This document shows, in pieces, positions 1 to 8,328 of a DNA stretch of 15,330 bases. Every line of letters begins with the position of its first letter. Positions within the stretch are counted from its first letter, which is position 1. The translations under genes were made by a program, and so were the position numbers. The stretch lies in assembly GCA_903828025.1 (NCBI GenBank), contig CAIKKO010000325.1, positions 1-15,330 of the forward strand, given 5' to 3'. The notes below the pieces were generated by a model that saw only the letters and a program-made list of their open reading frames with translations, did not search any database and was not told the origin of the DNA. The stretch is from an uncultured Sphingomonadales bacterium. Its GTDB lineage: Bacteria > Pseudomonadota > Alphaproteobacteria > Sphingomonadales > Sphingomonadaceae.

Positions 1-1
1 C

Positions 2-1279
2 GCCGCCTATCTCCCGCACTCGCCCTTGCGGGTCTATGCGATGGGCGCGCGCGGGGCTTCGCGCGAGGCGGCGACCGAGGACGACCTCGCACTGATGCGG
101 CGGCTGACGGCCGAGGCGATGCGGGCGGGAGCCATCGGCTTTGCCACCTCGCGGCTCTCGATCCACAAGACCGCCGATGGTGATGCCATCCCGACCTTCG
201 ATACCGACATCGCCGAACTGGAAGCGATCACGCGCGGCATGGCCGATGCGGGGGCGGGGACATTTCAGGTCGTGCTCGATGCGTTCGTCGGCTGGGACAA
301 GGAATACCAGGTTATCGAGCGGGTGATTGCCGCCAGCGGCCGTCCTGCCACGTTCACGCTCGCTTCGGGCAACGATGCGCCGCCGCGCTGGCGGCGGGTG
401 CTGGAAATGCTGGAGGCGACCAATGCTGCGGGCGGGGTGGCCCACGCGCAAGTGATGCCGCGCCCGATCGGGCTGATCGCCGGGCTGGAGCTGACGGTGC
501 ATCCCTTCGTGCTGTGCCCGAGCTGGGCAAAGATCGCCGACCTTTCGATTGACGAGCAAGTCGCCGCGATGCGCGATCCGGACTTGCGCGCCGCGCTGCT
601 GGCCGAGGATTTCGCGCCCGGCCACCCGTTCAACGCGCTGGCCCGCAACTGGCGCTGGCTGTTCCCGCTCGACACTCCGCCCGATTATGCCCCGCCTGCG
701 CACCTGAGCATGGCCGGGCAGGCCGCTGCGCGCGGCTGCACCCCGCAGGAGATCGCCTATGAGCGTATTCTCGAGACGAACGGCCGGGGGCTGTTTCTGG
801 CGGCGCTGGGCAATTACGAGAACGGGACGCTCGACAGCGCGCACGAAATGCTGCGCCACCCGTATTGCGTTCCCGGGCTTGGCGACGGCGGCGCGCATTA
901 CGGGGCGATCTGCGATGCCAGCTATTCGACCTACTTGCTGACCCAGTTCGTCAAGGGCGCCGGCCCGCTGCGGCTGGAGCTGGCCGAGGCGGTGCATATG
1001 CTGAGCCAGAAGGCGGCGCGCGCGGTCGGGTTCACGGATCGCGGGCTGCTCGCGGTCGGTGCGCGGGCCGATCTTAACGTGATCGACCTCGATGGCCTGA
1101 CGCTGCATCTGCCCGAAGTCGTGCGCGATCTGCCTGCGGGCGGACGCCGCCTGCACCAGCGCGCGACGGGTTACGACGCGACCATCGTGGCGGGCGAAGT
1201 GATCCGGCGGTTTGACCAATCGACGGGCGCACGGCCGGGCAAGCTGGTGCGCGGGGCGGGATATCGGCCCACGACTTAG
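2..1279 (+). CDS. Amidohydrolase, N-acyl-D-amino-acid deacylase-like (5' partial)
   Basis: C-terminal three quarters, roughly, of a metal-dependent amidohydrolase of the D-aminoacylase/dihydroorotase-like superfamily, which hydrolyses N-acyl amide bonds. The frame is open to the left edge (first full codon at 2), so the true start and the N-terminal HxH metal-binding strand lie outside the window. Full-length relatives are about 550-580 residues; 425 remain. Visible family signs are 'RVYAMGARG' near the left edge, a His before 'AQVMPRPIG' (about 443-475), 'GLGDGGAHYG', whose Asp codon at 884-886 matches the catalytic/metal Asp of the family, and a C-terminal 'GLLAVGARADLNVIDL' strand typical of the composite beta-sandwich domain. 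It is convergent with the Rieske operon, and its TAG stop lies inside a small hairpin. The substrate cannot be read from sequence. Family is fairly sure; D-aminoacylase activity itself is not. Confidence 0.85.
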   Translation, partial: AAYLPHSPLRVYAMGARGASREAATEDDLALMRRLTAEAMRAGAIGFATSRLSIHKTADGDAIPTFDTDIAELEAITRGMADAGAGTFQVVLDAFVGWDKEYQVIERVIAASGRPATFTLASGNDAPPRWRRVLEMLEATNAAGGVAHAQVMPRPIGLIAGLELTVHPFVLCPSWAKIADLSIDEQVAAMRDPDLRAALLAEDFAPGHPFNALARNWRWLFPLDTPPDYAPPAHLSMAGQAAARGCTPQEIAYERILETNGRGLFLAALGNYENGTLDSAHEMLRHPYCVPGLGDGGAHYGAICDASYSTYLLTQFVKGAGPLRLELAEAVHMLSQKAARAVGFTDRGLLAVGARADLNVIDLDGLTLHLPEVVRDLPAGGRRLHQRATGYDATIVAGEVIRRFDQSTGARPGKLVRGAGYRPTT

Positions 1280-1293
1280 GGGCATGACCCTAA
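1276..1293. terminator. Possible hairpin in the convergent gap
   Basis: Perfect 6-bp inverted repeat TTAGGG / CCCTAA with a 6-base loop, placed at the stop codon of the amidohydrolase and followed by AAATAG. There is no U-tract on either strand, so a classic intrinsic terminator is not shown. The rest of the 118-bp convergent gap (1280-1397) holds no ORF or stronger stem that I can see. Confidence 0.3.
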
Positions 1294-1397
1294 AATAGAG
1301 GCGCCGTCCCGCCGTCGATCCCCGTGGCTGCCGCGCCAGCCTGCCACCTGTCCTCAGGGTTCCGGTCGCGTAGGAGGCGGCGGGTTTTGCGGGGCCC

Positions 1398-2744
1398 TCA
1401 ATCGGCCATCCACCGCTCGAGGTTCTCGTGGAAGTAGCGCACGCGGCGTTCCTGAAACGCGAGGTAATCGCGCTTGTAGCCGCGCGAGTGCAGCCCGCGC
1501 TGCTGGAGCTCCCACACCGAAACGTCCTGATCGATGCCCGGCCCGGCGGAAACATCGCCCCACTTGCCCTGCACATGCGGCGCGGGCACCGCAACATCGA
1601 CCCATTCGGACATCGACTGCGAATAGTACCGCTCGGTCCCGGCTGGAAACAGCGTCATGTACCACATGTCGAAGTAGCACTTTTCCGGATCGCTCTCGTG
1701 CGGGCGCGCGCGCAGCCAGATGTTGCCATCGGGTTTGAGGCTGAACGAGAGGTTGGGAAAGATCGTGTAGTGCCAGTGATCGGTCAGCTGATCGTCGTGG
1801 TAGGTCGAGAAATCGAAGCCTTTCTCCGCTCCCTTCGCGCGCTTGGCCTGCTGCAGCGCCTTGCGGATTTCCCCGGTCTTGCCGCCGCGGAACTGTTCGG
1901 GATCGAGGTCCCAGAATTCCAGCTCCTCGCGCAGCATGTCGAGCGTTTCGGCCTCGCCGCCGCGCAGCTGCTTGGTCGGCCCCGCGCCGGGCATGAACAT
2001 GCGCGCATGGCCTTCGGGATAGAGATCGAACTGGCAGTGGTTGTAGCCGTATTCCATGATGAACTTGGTCTGCGGATGGACGAAGGGGACGTGGTAGCTC
2101 TCGTTGAAATTGTCCTGCACCAGCTTCCAGTTGAAGTTGCCCTCGATCGTGACCCAATGGGTGCGGACCATCGCGTCCATCGGGTAGGTGTCGATCTGAT
2201 CGGCGATGGGCCCCATGAACTGGCGCAGCGGCGCGGCGTCGTTGTCCATGTTGATCCACACGAACCCGGCCCAGACCTCGCACTTCACCGCGATGAGGCT
2301 CAGCTTGCCGCAGGGCGAGCCTTGCACGAAATCCGCCTCGTCGGGCACGACCTTGAGCGTGCCGCCAAGATCATAGGACCAGCCGTGATAGGGGCATACG
2401 AGCCGCTTGGCATGGCCTTGCTCGCCCGCCACCACCGGCATCGCGCGGTGCTGGCACACGTTGTAGAAGGCGCGCACCGTGCCGTCATCGCCGCGCACGC
2501 AGACAATCGTTTCGGGGCCGAAATCGGCGGTGAGCCAATCGCCCGGATTGGGAATCTGCGCCTGCGTGCCCGCGATCTGCCAGGTCTTGGTCCAGACCTT
2601 GTCCCACTCGCGGTCGGCCCATGCCTTGGAGAAATAGCGCTCCGGCGTGATCGGCGCATTGCCCAGCGGCGGATCGGCCAGCGGGGAGATATCGGCGAGC
2701 GATGTGGCGCGGGCGCGGGCGAGTTGAGCTTGGGAGGTGGTCAT
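1398..2744 (-). CDS. Rieske non-heme iron oxygenase, alpha subunit (Rieske-1)
   Basis: Large (catalytic) subunit of an aromatic ring-hydroxylating-type oxygenase, 448 residues, usual for the family; it would use O2 and electrons from a ferredoxin/reductase to hydroxylate a ring or demethylate its substrate. The Rieske [2Fe-2S] ligands are Cys97-x-His99 and Cys117-x2-His120. The catalytic domain has 'NWKLVQDNFNESYH', giving the bridging acid Glu215 and iron ligands His218 and His223; the third, carboxylate ligand is probably Asp407 in 'GIDQDVSVWE'. The start is the ATG at 2744, preceded by AGGAG (2753-2757, 8-nt spacing); upstream in-frame codons belong to the neighbouring gene. It is last in the minus-strand operon, 16 bp after the NTF2-like gene. 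It is paralogous to Rieske-2 (same motif order, same DQD-x6-Q pattern). No ferredoxin or reductase lies nearby. Substrate unknown. Confidence 0.93.
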   Translation of the reverse strand: MTTSQAQLARARATSLADISPLADPPLGNAPITPERYFSKAWADREWDKVWTKTWQIAGTQAQIPNPGDWLTADFGPETIVCVRGDDGTVRAFYNVCQHRAMPVVAGEQGHAKRLVCPYHGWSYDLGGTLKVVPDEADFVQGSPCGKLSLIAVKCEVWAGFVWINMDNDAAPLRQFMGPIADQIDTYPMDAMVRTHWVTIEGNFNWKLVQDNFNESYHVPFVHPQTKFIMEYGYNHCQFDLYPEGHARMFMPGAGPTKQLRGGEAETLDMLREELEFWDLDPEQFRGGKTGEIRKALQQAKRAKGAEKGFDFSTYHDDQLTDHWHYTIFPNLSFSLKPDGNIWLRARPHESDPEKCYFDMWYMTLFPAGTERYYSQSMSEWVDVAVPAPHVQGKWGDVSAGPGIDQDVSVWELQQRGLHSRGYKRDYLAFQERRVRYFHENLERWMAD

Positions 2745-2760
2745 GGCATGGTCTCCTGTA

Positions 2761-3285
2761 TCAGGCACCTGTGAAATGGGCGTAGGATGGATCGGCGTGG
2801 CCCCGCTCGCCAAAGGCATAGCCCGGCATGGCGGCGCGGTCCCACATATCGGTCGATGGCGCGACGGTGCTCCAGTCATAGACGGCGTGGCGATGCGAAA
2901 TCTTCCATGCGCCCTCGCGCCGCTCGAACCGGTCGAGATAACGGCCCGCCGCAACCATGAAAGTGTCGCCCGCGTCGCCCGGCAGATGGTGGTGCGCGAT
3001 GAAATAAGCCTCGCCCTGCGCGGTGTCGCCCTCCACTTCGATCAGCACGTTGCCGATCACGTGCTGGGTGCGGCGCATGCCTGCAAGCACTTCCATCACC
3101 CACGGCACGAAGTCTGCAGCGGTGCCCTGATACATCCCGTGGTCGTCGGTCGCATCGGGGTGGAACACGGCGCGCACCAGATCGGCATCGCAGCGGTCGA
3201 TCCCGCGCGCGAGGCGGTGGACCAGTTCGGTGCAGGCCATCTTGTCGAGCAGCAGCGCCACGCGTGGATCAAGGTCAGCGGCCAT
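2761..3285 (-). CDS. NTF2/SnoaL-like protein A
   Basis: Small alpha+beta-cone protein of the NTF2-like superfamily (SnoaL-like group), 174 residues. This fold covers ring-hydroxylating dioxygenase beta subunits, polyketide cyclases, ketosteroid isomerases, scytalone dehydratase and bile-acid 7-alpha-dehydratase. Key residues shared with its two neighbours: Asp30-Arg-Cys-Asp33 in the first helix, Asp48-His-Gly50, His75 in 'TQHVIGN', and 'GRYLDRFERR' (114-123) followed by 'WKISHR'. I chose ATG 3285; the GTG at 3288 is an alternative. GGAG (3295-3298) is 9 nt from the ATG and 6 nt from the GTG. The upstream gene stops at 3290, so the genes nearly abut. It may be a beta-type partner of a Rieske alpha subunit or a separate dehydratase/isomerase; sequence alone does not decide. 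Confidence 0.87.
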   Translation of the reverse strand: MAADLDPRVALLLDKMACTELVHRLARGIDRCDADLVRAVFHPDATDDHGMYQGTAADFVPWVMEVLAGMRRTQHVIGNVLIEVEGDTAQGEAYFIAHHHLPGDAGDTFMVAAGRYLDRFERREGAWKISHRHAVYDWSTVAPSTDMWDRAAMPGYAFGERGHADPSYAHFTGA

Positions 3286-3289
3286 CACG

Positions 3290-3799
3290 TCAGTCTCCGG
3301 TGTAAAGGGGATCGAGTGGCAGGCGCTGGCCGTGCCGCGTCAGCGTGCCATAGAGCGGTCCGTCCCACTGCGCGGTGGAGGGGCCATTGCGGCTCCAATC
3401 GAGCACATAGCGCCGGTGCAGCAGCCGCCAATCGCCCGCGCGCCGCTCCAGCCGGTCGAGATAGCGCCCGCCCACTTCCATTTCCTGCGGACCAGCGGGG
3501 GAATCGACTTCGTGCCACGCGCGGCAATACGTCTCCGCCGTGGCCTGCGCACCGTCGATATCGATCAGCATGTTGCCGAGGAAATGCTGCGTGCGGCGCA
3601 TTGTGGCGAGCGCGGGGATAACGCCGTCCGACCATGCCAGCGCATTGATCTCGCCGGTGCCGTAATCGGCCACAGCTTCGGGCCACCAGACCTCGCGCAG
3701 TACCGCCAGATCGCAGCGGTCGATCCCGCGCGCATAGCGGCTGAGCACGTCCATGATCGCCAGCCGGTCGGCGATGTCTTCGGCGCGGACTGTGCTCAT
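3290..3799 (-). CDS. NTF2/SnoaL-like protein B
   Basis: Second of three tandem paralogues, 169 residues. It has Asp27-Arg-Cys-Asp30, Asp45-Tyr-Gly47, His72 in 'TQHFLGN' and 'GRYLDRLERR' (111-120), in the same order as protein A; 'RYARGIDRCD' and 'MRRTQH' are nearly identical to A ('RLARGIDRCD', 'MRRTQH'). The start is the ATG at 3799, which overlaps the stop of gene C in an ATGA junction (3796-3799), the usual sign of translational coupling. The longer reading frame to 3943 lies inside gene C and was discarded. GGAG at 3811-3814 is 11 nt away, so initiation probably depends on coupling. The short Trp-rich insert (WWPEA, near 38-42) differs from A and C and may alter the pocket. Function is as open as for A. 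Confidence 0.87.
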   Translation of the reverse strand: MSTVRAEDIADRLAIMDVLSRYARGIDRCDLAVLREVWWPEAVADYGTGEINALAWSDGVIPALATMRRTQHFLGNMLIDIDGAQATAETYCRAWHEVDSPAGPQEMEVGGRYLDRLERRAGDWRLLHRRYVLDWSRNGPSTAQWDGPLYGTLTRHGQRLPLDPLYTGD

Positions 3800-4311
3800 C
3801 GGACGCGCATCTCCGCGCGGCGGCAGCTGAGATCGTGCGGCGCGCGTGCGCCCCACGGGAACATTGTCTCGCCCCCCGGCAAGTCGGCGGCGGGCTCGTC
3901 GCGCACCCAGTCGGCCCGTTCGCTGCGATGCGCGATCTTCCACACGCCGCCGCGCCGCTCGTAACGGTCGACATAGCGCCCCGCAACGAACAGGTCGCGC
4001 TCGCCGCTTTCGGCCACCACGCGGTGGTGCGCCTGAAAATAGACTTCGCCAAAAGCGGTGTCGGCGCTCTCGAAATCGATCCGCACTTGCCCGATCATAT
4101 GGTGGTTGGCTTTGTGCGGGGTCAGCACGGCTTGCGCAAAGGCGACGAACCCCGGCGCATCGCCGGTCCAGCCCGCGCCGTAGTCGGTGGTCGCGTCATC
4201 GTGAAACACCGAGAGGTGCAGCGCCGGATCGAGCCGATCCTGCGCGCGCATATAGTCGCAGCACAGATCGTAGATGGCCTGCCACGAGGTCACACGGTCG
4301 AGCGGGTCCAT
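3796..4311 (-). CDS. NTF2/SnoaL-like protein C
   Basis: Third tandem paralogue, 171 residues and the most divergent. It keeps Asp25-Arg-Leu-Asp28, Asp43-Tyr-Gly45, His71 in 'NHHMIGQ', 'GRYVDRYERR' (111-120) and 'WKIAHR'. The start is the ATG at 4311, which shares one base with the TGA stop of Rieske-2 (TGATG, 4309-4313) and has a strong GGAGG at 4319-4323 with 7-nt spacing. Its place directly behind a Rieske alpha subunit is where ring-hydroxylating dioxygenase beta subunits normally sit, and those share this fold, so C is the best candidate for a true small subunit of Rieske-2. Against that, the DRxD...DYG...H pattern also resembles SnoaL-type enzymes that act alone. Confidence 0.87.
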   Translation of the reverse strand: MDPLDRVTSWQAIYDLCCDYMRAQDRLDPALHLSVFHDDATTDYGAGWTGDAPGFVAFAQAVLTPHKANHHMIGQVRIDFESADTAFGEVYFQAHHRVVAESGERDLFVAGRYVDRYERRGGVWKIAHRSERADWVRDEPAADLPGGETMFPWGARAPHDLSCRRAEMRVR

Positions 4312-5693
4312 CAGCGATCCTCCGCCAGATAGGCATCGAGCGTCTGGTGGAAGTGGCGGATGCGCGCTTCCTGATAGTTGCCCAAAGTCTGCCCGCGCTT
4401 GGCCGAGCCGAGAAAGCCCTGATACTGCAGCGCCAGATTGTCGGTATCCTGATCGTAGACCCCGCCAAGCCCGGGGTTCATGCCCGGCGCTTCGGCGTAA
4501 GATTGCGCGACGGTGAGGCGCACCGGCTCGGGCGGATGCTCCACCGGCGTGCCCGGCGGCACCAGCTTGAGGAACATCAGATCGAACAATGTGCGTGAGG
4601 GATCGCCCGCCATGGGCCGGAAACGGTAGATCATCGGCAGCGAGACGCCGGGGAACAGGCACATGTTGGGGAACAGGTGATACTCGATCGAATCGAGCAT
4701 CTCGCTGTCCGAATACCTATCGAGCGGCACCCCGGTTGCCTCTGAAATCTGCTCGCGCATCTTCTCGGCGGCGTAGGACCGGGCGGTCCGGCCCTCGGGC
4801 AGGGTGCCCGGGCTCACCCGCATGCGGTCAAACAGCTGCTGCTCGGTCTGCGTGCCGGTAAAGTGCGGGCTCGCCACGCCGATGGTGTGGACGAACCGCG
4901 TTACGTGATCGCTGAACAGGTCGTATTGCGCATTGGCATCGGCTGCGGTGGGTAGCGCCTGCGCGTGGGTTTCATAGACGTGATAGGCCTCAAGAAAGGC
5001 CTCCTGCGCGGCTTTCCAGTTGGTCGGCAGCTCTTTCTGGAGGTGGAGCGCGATGCGTCGGTCGGCCAGATCCCAGCGGCCGGTGAAGTGCTCGGCCAGC
5101 GGCCCCAGTTGCTCGGCCAGCGGCCGCGCTGCGGGATCGAGGTTGATGAACACGAAGCCGCCCCAGGTCTCCATCCGCACTTGCGGTAGGCGGAACTCCG
5201 CGTCCTGCACATGCGGGAAGTCCCAGCGGCAGGGGATGTGCGCCAGTTCGCCTTCCAGCGACCAGCGCCAGCCGTGGAACGGGCAGCGCAGTTCGGCCGC
5301 GCTCCCGCTGGTGTCTGACCGCTTGAGCTGGGTGCCGCGGTGCAGGCAGGCGTTGCGATAGGCGCGGATCTGCCCGTCATCCCCGCGCACGATCAGGATC
5401 GACCACGGCCCGATATCGTAGGTGATATAGTCGCCTGCGTCCGGAATGTGCTCTTCGCGCGCGGCCCATTGCCAGGTCCGCGCCCACATATGGGTGAACT
5501 CGCGCGCCATGAAATCGGCCGACGTGTAGCGATCAAACGGGATATCGGCATCGCCTGCGAAGGCATAAGCCTCAGCGATCAGGGCGGGCGGTACATCCTG
5601 CCCGTCGGCGAGGATGATGTCGCGCGTGCTGGGGCCGGGGCAGCGCGCCGCGCCGTGTTCAGTGGGGAGAGGCAGACTGGTTTCGAGGTTCAT
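4311..5693 (-). CDS. Rieske non-heme iron oxygenase, alpha subunit (Rieske-2)
   Basis: Catalytic oxygenase subunit, 460 residues. Rieske ligands Cys116-x-His118 and Cys137-x2-His140 ('CPFHGW'). The iron site has Glu235, His238 and His243 in 'AFLEAYHVYETH', with Asp416 in 'YDQDTDNLA' the likely third ligand. A 25-30 residue N-terminal extension precedes the first conserved segment. The start is the ATG at 5693 with AAGGAG at 5703-5708, 9-nt spacing. It sits 46 bp behind the TonB receptor and one base overlaps protein C, so it opens the tightly coupled block Rieske-2 / C / B / A / Rieske-1. The middle region (about 245-335) is longer than in Rieske-1 and unlike it, which suggests a different substrate. 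Redox partners are not encoded in the window. Family certain, substrate unknown. Confidence 0.93.
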   Translation of the reverse strand: MNLETSLPLPTEHGAARCPGPSTRDIILADGQDVPPALIAEAYAFAGDADIPFDRYTSADFMAREFTHMWARTWQWAAREEHIPDAGDYITYDIGPWSILIVRGDDGQIRAYRNACLHRGTQLKRSDTSGSAAELRCPFHGWRWSLEGELAHIPCRWDFPHVQDAEFRLPQVRMETWGGFVFINLDPAARPLAEQLGPLAEHFTGRWDLADRRIALHLQKELPTNWKAAQEAFLEAYHVYETHAQALPTAADANAQYDLFSDHVTRFVHTIGVASPHFTGTQTEQQLFDRMRVSPGTLPEGRTARSYAAEKMREQISEATGVPLDRYSDSEMLDSIEYHLFPNMCLFPGVSLPMIYRFRPMAGDPSRTLFDLMFLKLVPPGTPVEHPPEPVRLTVAQSYAEAPGMNPGLGGVYDQDTDNLALQYQGFLGSAKRGQTLGNYQEARIRHFHQTLDAYLAEDR

Positions 5694-5739
5694 GCTCGTA
5701 AGCTCCTTCGCACCGCAGCCTGCCTCTCCTGCCCCCCGC

Positions 5740-8241
5740 TTAGTACTTGACCGTCACCTGCAGCCGCACGGTCCGGGGCATCGCGCCGTAGCCGATGATG
5801 TCGCCCAGCGTAGCGGCATTGGTGCCGGTGCCGGCGCCCGTCAGCGGCGCGGTGCCGCCACCGATGAAGTAGAACTTGTTGGACAGGTTCTTGCCCAGCA
5901 CCGCGAGCTGCCAGCGATCATTCGCGGCCCCGATGCGCAGGCCCGCATCAATCACGGCATAGCCATCCTGACGCGTATAGGGATCGCCGAAGCTGGAGCC
6001 GAGGTAGGAACTGGTCGTGCGCGTATCAATATTGCCGCCGATCTTCAGACCCTTGCCGATCTCGGTTTCGTAGGCAACGCCAGCCGTTGCGGTCCATTCG
6101 GGCGCGGCCGAGGTCGGCGCGCCGGTCAGGTCCTGACGCGGCTGGCCATCGGCGCTGGTCAGCGAACAGCCTGCCGCGATGCTCTGGCCGCCCCAGCACG
6201 GCGCGATGAAGTTCAGGTAGCGCGCCTTGTTGTAGTTGAGCGTCCCGTGCAGCGAGAGGCCCGGCACCGCGCGCGGGGCATATTCAAGCTCGAACTCCAC
6301 ACCCTTCGACCGCGCCGCACCGGCATTGTAGGTAACGTAAGCAAACACTTGCGAATTGAAGTAGTCGATCTGCAGATCGGTGTACTTGTAGTTGTACAGC
6401 GTGAGGTTCGCGCGGAGCTGGCGATCGAACAGTGTCGTCTTGATCCCCGCCTCGAAGCCGCGCCCGCGCTCGGGGTTGAACGCGAGGTCGGCGGACGGGT
6501 TGTTGGTCACCAGCGCGGAGTTGATCGCGCTGTTGGAAAACCCGCCCGACTTGTAGGCGGTCTTGTACGCGCCATAGACCATGATGTCCGAGATCGGCTT
6601 CCAGCTCAACGTCAGGTCCGGCGACCAGTCCTCGAACGTCTGGTCCCCGGTCAGCGTGCCGTTGGTTGCGGCGCTCTGCGGGCGGAACAGGAAGGTGAGG
6701 CCCTGATTGACATAAGGCTGGGTGAAGAAACTGACCTTGGTTTCGTGCGTGTAGCGAACGCCCGCGGTCGCCTCCACCGTGGGCAGGATTTTCCACGTCG
6801 CCTGACCATAAGCCGACCAGGTCTCGCCGTCGGTCGCCGAGTCCTTGGCGTAGGAGACATACCGCATCCCCGCCGGGGCGGCCGAGTTCTCGCTGCCAAG
6901 GAACAGCACGGTCTGGAAGAACGTGCGCTTGGTCTTCTGATAGAGCCCGCCGACCATGATGTTGACCGGACCATCGAACTTGGTCAGCGCGCGCAGTTCC
7001 TGGCTGAAGGCGTGGTAGCTGGCGTTTTCCGTCGCCCACACGCCGCCGCCGAGGAAGTCGCAGTCGCAGCCGAACTTGTTGTTGTTCCAGTTGTAGTTCG
7101 TGACCGAGTTGAGCGTCACGTGCTCCATGTCGTAGTTGATCGTGCCGGTGGCCTGCCACGACTTGTAGGTGTTGTAGAGATCGCCGTTGTCGCGCCCGAA
7201 CGGAGTCGCCTTGGCGATGTCGACCGGGAAGTTGTTCTGGTAGATCTTGAACCCGCCATCGCACTTGTAGGCCGGATTGAGCGCGGTCACGCCGGTCGGG
7301 CAGCGCACTGCCGAATAGTTCCAGCCATTGCCGATGGTATCGTTCCACGAGCCCGAGGCCTTGAGCGTCGCGGTGAGCCCGCTGCCACCGTCATACTTGA
7401 GCGTGGCGCGGCCGATCAGTTCGCGCTCCTGCGGCTGGTCAGCCGCAGCGGCGGCGGCGGTGTGCGCGGTCGGCGCGCCCGCGTTGGCGATGTCGAACGT
7501 GGTGTAGGGCTGCGATCCGGCAGCATTGCGGTAGAACCCGCCGAACATCTTCGATCCGCGCACGGCCAGGCGCAGGCCCAGCGTATCGGATAGGGGGGTC
7601 GAGTAAACCACCTCGCCGTAAAGCTGGCGGGCGTTGAGTTCATAGCCGACGCGGGCCGAGATCTCGCGCTCCTTGCCAGGATCGGCGGTGGTCAGGCTGA
7701 TCACGCCCGCCGTGGCGTTCTTGCCGTAGAACAGCGCTTGCGGGCCCTTGAGAATCTCGACCCGAGCGAGGTCGAAGAAGCCCTCGTTGATGACGCGGCC
7801 CTGACCATAATAAACGCTGTCGACCACGATCGCGACCGACTGCTCGATGCCGATCGAGGTCGCGTTGGAGCCGATGCCGCGCATGGTGAGCTGCGCACCC
7901 GCACCGTTCGACGCGCGTGCGACGGTGAATTGCGGCGTTGCTGCCGCGATCTTTTCGAGGCTGGTAAGGTCGCGCGCCTGCACCGTGGCAGCACTGATCG
8001 CCTGCACCGAGACGGGAATGTCCTGCACGCTTTCGTTGCGGCGGCGGGCGGTGACGATGATATCCTCCACCCCGCTCGGCGCAGCATTGTCTGCGGCAGC
8101 GCCAGCTTCAGGTGTCGCGGGGGACGCCGCAGCGAGCGCCGGGCTCGCCGCGAGCAGCGCGCCGGGGGCCAACATGGCGATGGCCGCGCCGCGCGCCGTG
8201 CTCGAAAGGATGGTAAGTCGGACGATATCCGCGTGCCGCAT
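5740..8241 (-). CDS. TonB-dependent outer-membrane receptor (TBDR-1)
   Basis: Outer-membrane transporter of 833 residues that would import a ligand with TonB/ExbBD energy. The N-terminal signal peptide is followed by a likely cleavage after 'PALA' (about 37), an Ala/Pro-rich linker, a TonB box 'EDIIVTARRR' (59-68), a plug domain ('VQDIPVSVQAIS', 'LTMRGIG', 'RVEILKGPQALFYGKNATAGVI') and a long 22-strand-type barrel ending in 'RLQVTVKY' with the terminal aromatic expected for barrel assembly. The start is the ATG at 8241 with GGGAG at 8249-8253, 7-nt spacing. It lies between the TauD-like dioxygenase (87 bp upstream) and Rieske-2 (46 bp downstream), so it probably imports the substrate of these oxygenases rather than a siderophore; this is inference from context. 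A TATAAAT element upstream could give it its own promoter. Confidence 0.94.
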   Translation of the reverse strand: MRHADIVRLTILSSTARGAAIAMLAPGALLAASPALAAASPATPEAGAAADNAAPSGVEDIIVTARRRNESVQDIPVSVQAISAATVQARDLTSLEKIAAATPQFTVARASNGAGAQLTMRGIGSNATSIGIEQSVAIVVDSVYYGQGRVINEGFFDLARVEILKGPQALFYGKNATAGVISLTTADPGKEREISARVGYELNARQLYGEVVYSTPLSDTLGLRLAVRGSKMFGGFYRNAAGSQPYTTFDIANAGAPTAHTAAAAAADQPQERELIGRATLKYDGGSGLTATLKASGSWNDTIGNGWNYSAVRCPTGVTALNPAYKCDGGFKIYQNNFPVDIAKATPFGRDNGDLYNTYKSWQATGTINYDMEHVTLNSVTNYNWNNNKFGCDCDFLGGGVWATENASYHAFSQELRALTKFDGPVNIMVGGLYQKTKRTFFQTVLFLGSENSAAPAGMRYVSYAKDSATDGETWSAYGQATWKILPTVEATAGVRYTHETKVSFFTQPYVNQGLTFLFRPQSAATNGTLTGDQTFEDWSPDLTLSWKPISDIMVYGAYKTAYKSGGFSNSAINSALVTNNPSADLAFNPERGRGFEAGIKTTLFDRQLRANLTLYNYKYTDLQIDYFNSQVFAYVTYNAGAARSKGVEFELEYAPRAVPGLSLHGTLNYNKARYLNFIAPCWGGQSIAAGCSLTSADGQPRQDLTGAPTSAAPEWTATAGVAYETEIGKGLKIGGNIDTRTTSSYLGSSFGDPYTRQDGYAVIDAGLRIGAANDRWQLAVLGKNLSNKFYFIGGGTAPLTGAGTGTNAATLGDIIGYGAMPRTVRLQVTVKY

Positions 8242-8277
8242 GACGTCTCTCCCGCTTCGTTGAGCCGCCGCACGGTT

Positions 8278-8284
8278 ATTTATA
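8278..8284 (-). promoter_or_regulatory. Possible -10 element upstream of TBDR-1
   Basis: TATAAAT on the minus strand, 36 bp before the receptor ATG, in the only AT-rich patch of the 87-bp gap behind the TauD-like gene. No good -35 hexamer sits 16-18 bp upstream, so this is a candidate only. If real, the receptor and oxygenases could be transcribed without the TauD-like gene. Confidence 0.35.
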
Positions 8285-8328
8285 GGAGTCAGCGGACTGC
8301 AGCGAAGGTATCAAACCTGAACCTCACC

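Noticed and set aside
1428..2774. 448-residue open frame on the plus strand
   Set aside because: Exact antisense overlap with Rieske-1, whose cofactor motifs are intact.
2745..2954. N-terminal extension of Rieske-1 upstream of 2744
   Set aside because: It lies inside the NTF2-A gene, and the AGGAG at 2753-2757 places the start at 2744.
5614..7593. 659-residue open frame on the plus strand
   Set aside because: Antisense shadow of TBDR-1 with Arg/Gly/Val-rich composition and no recognisable domain.
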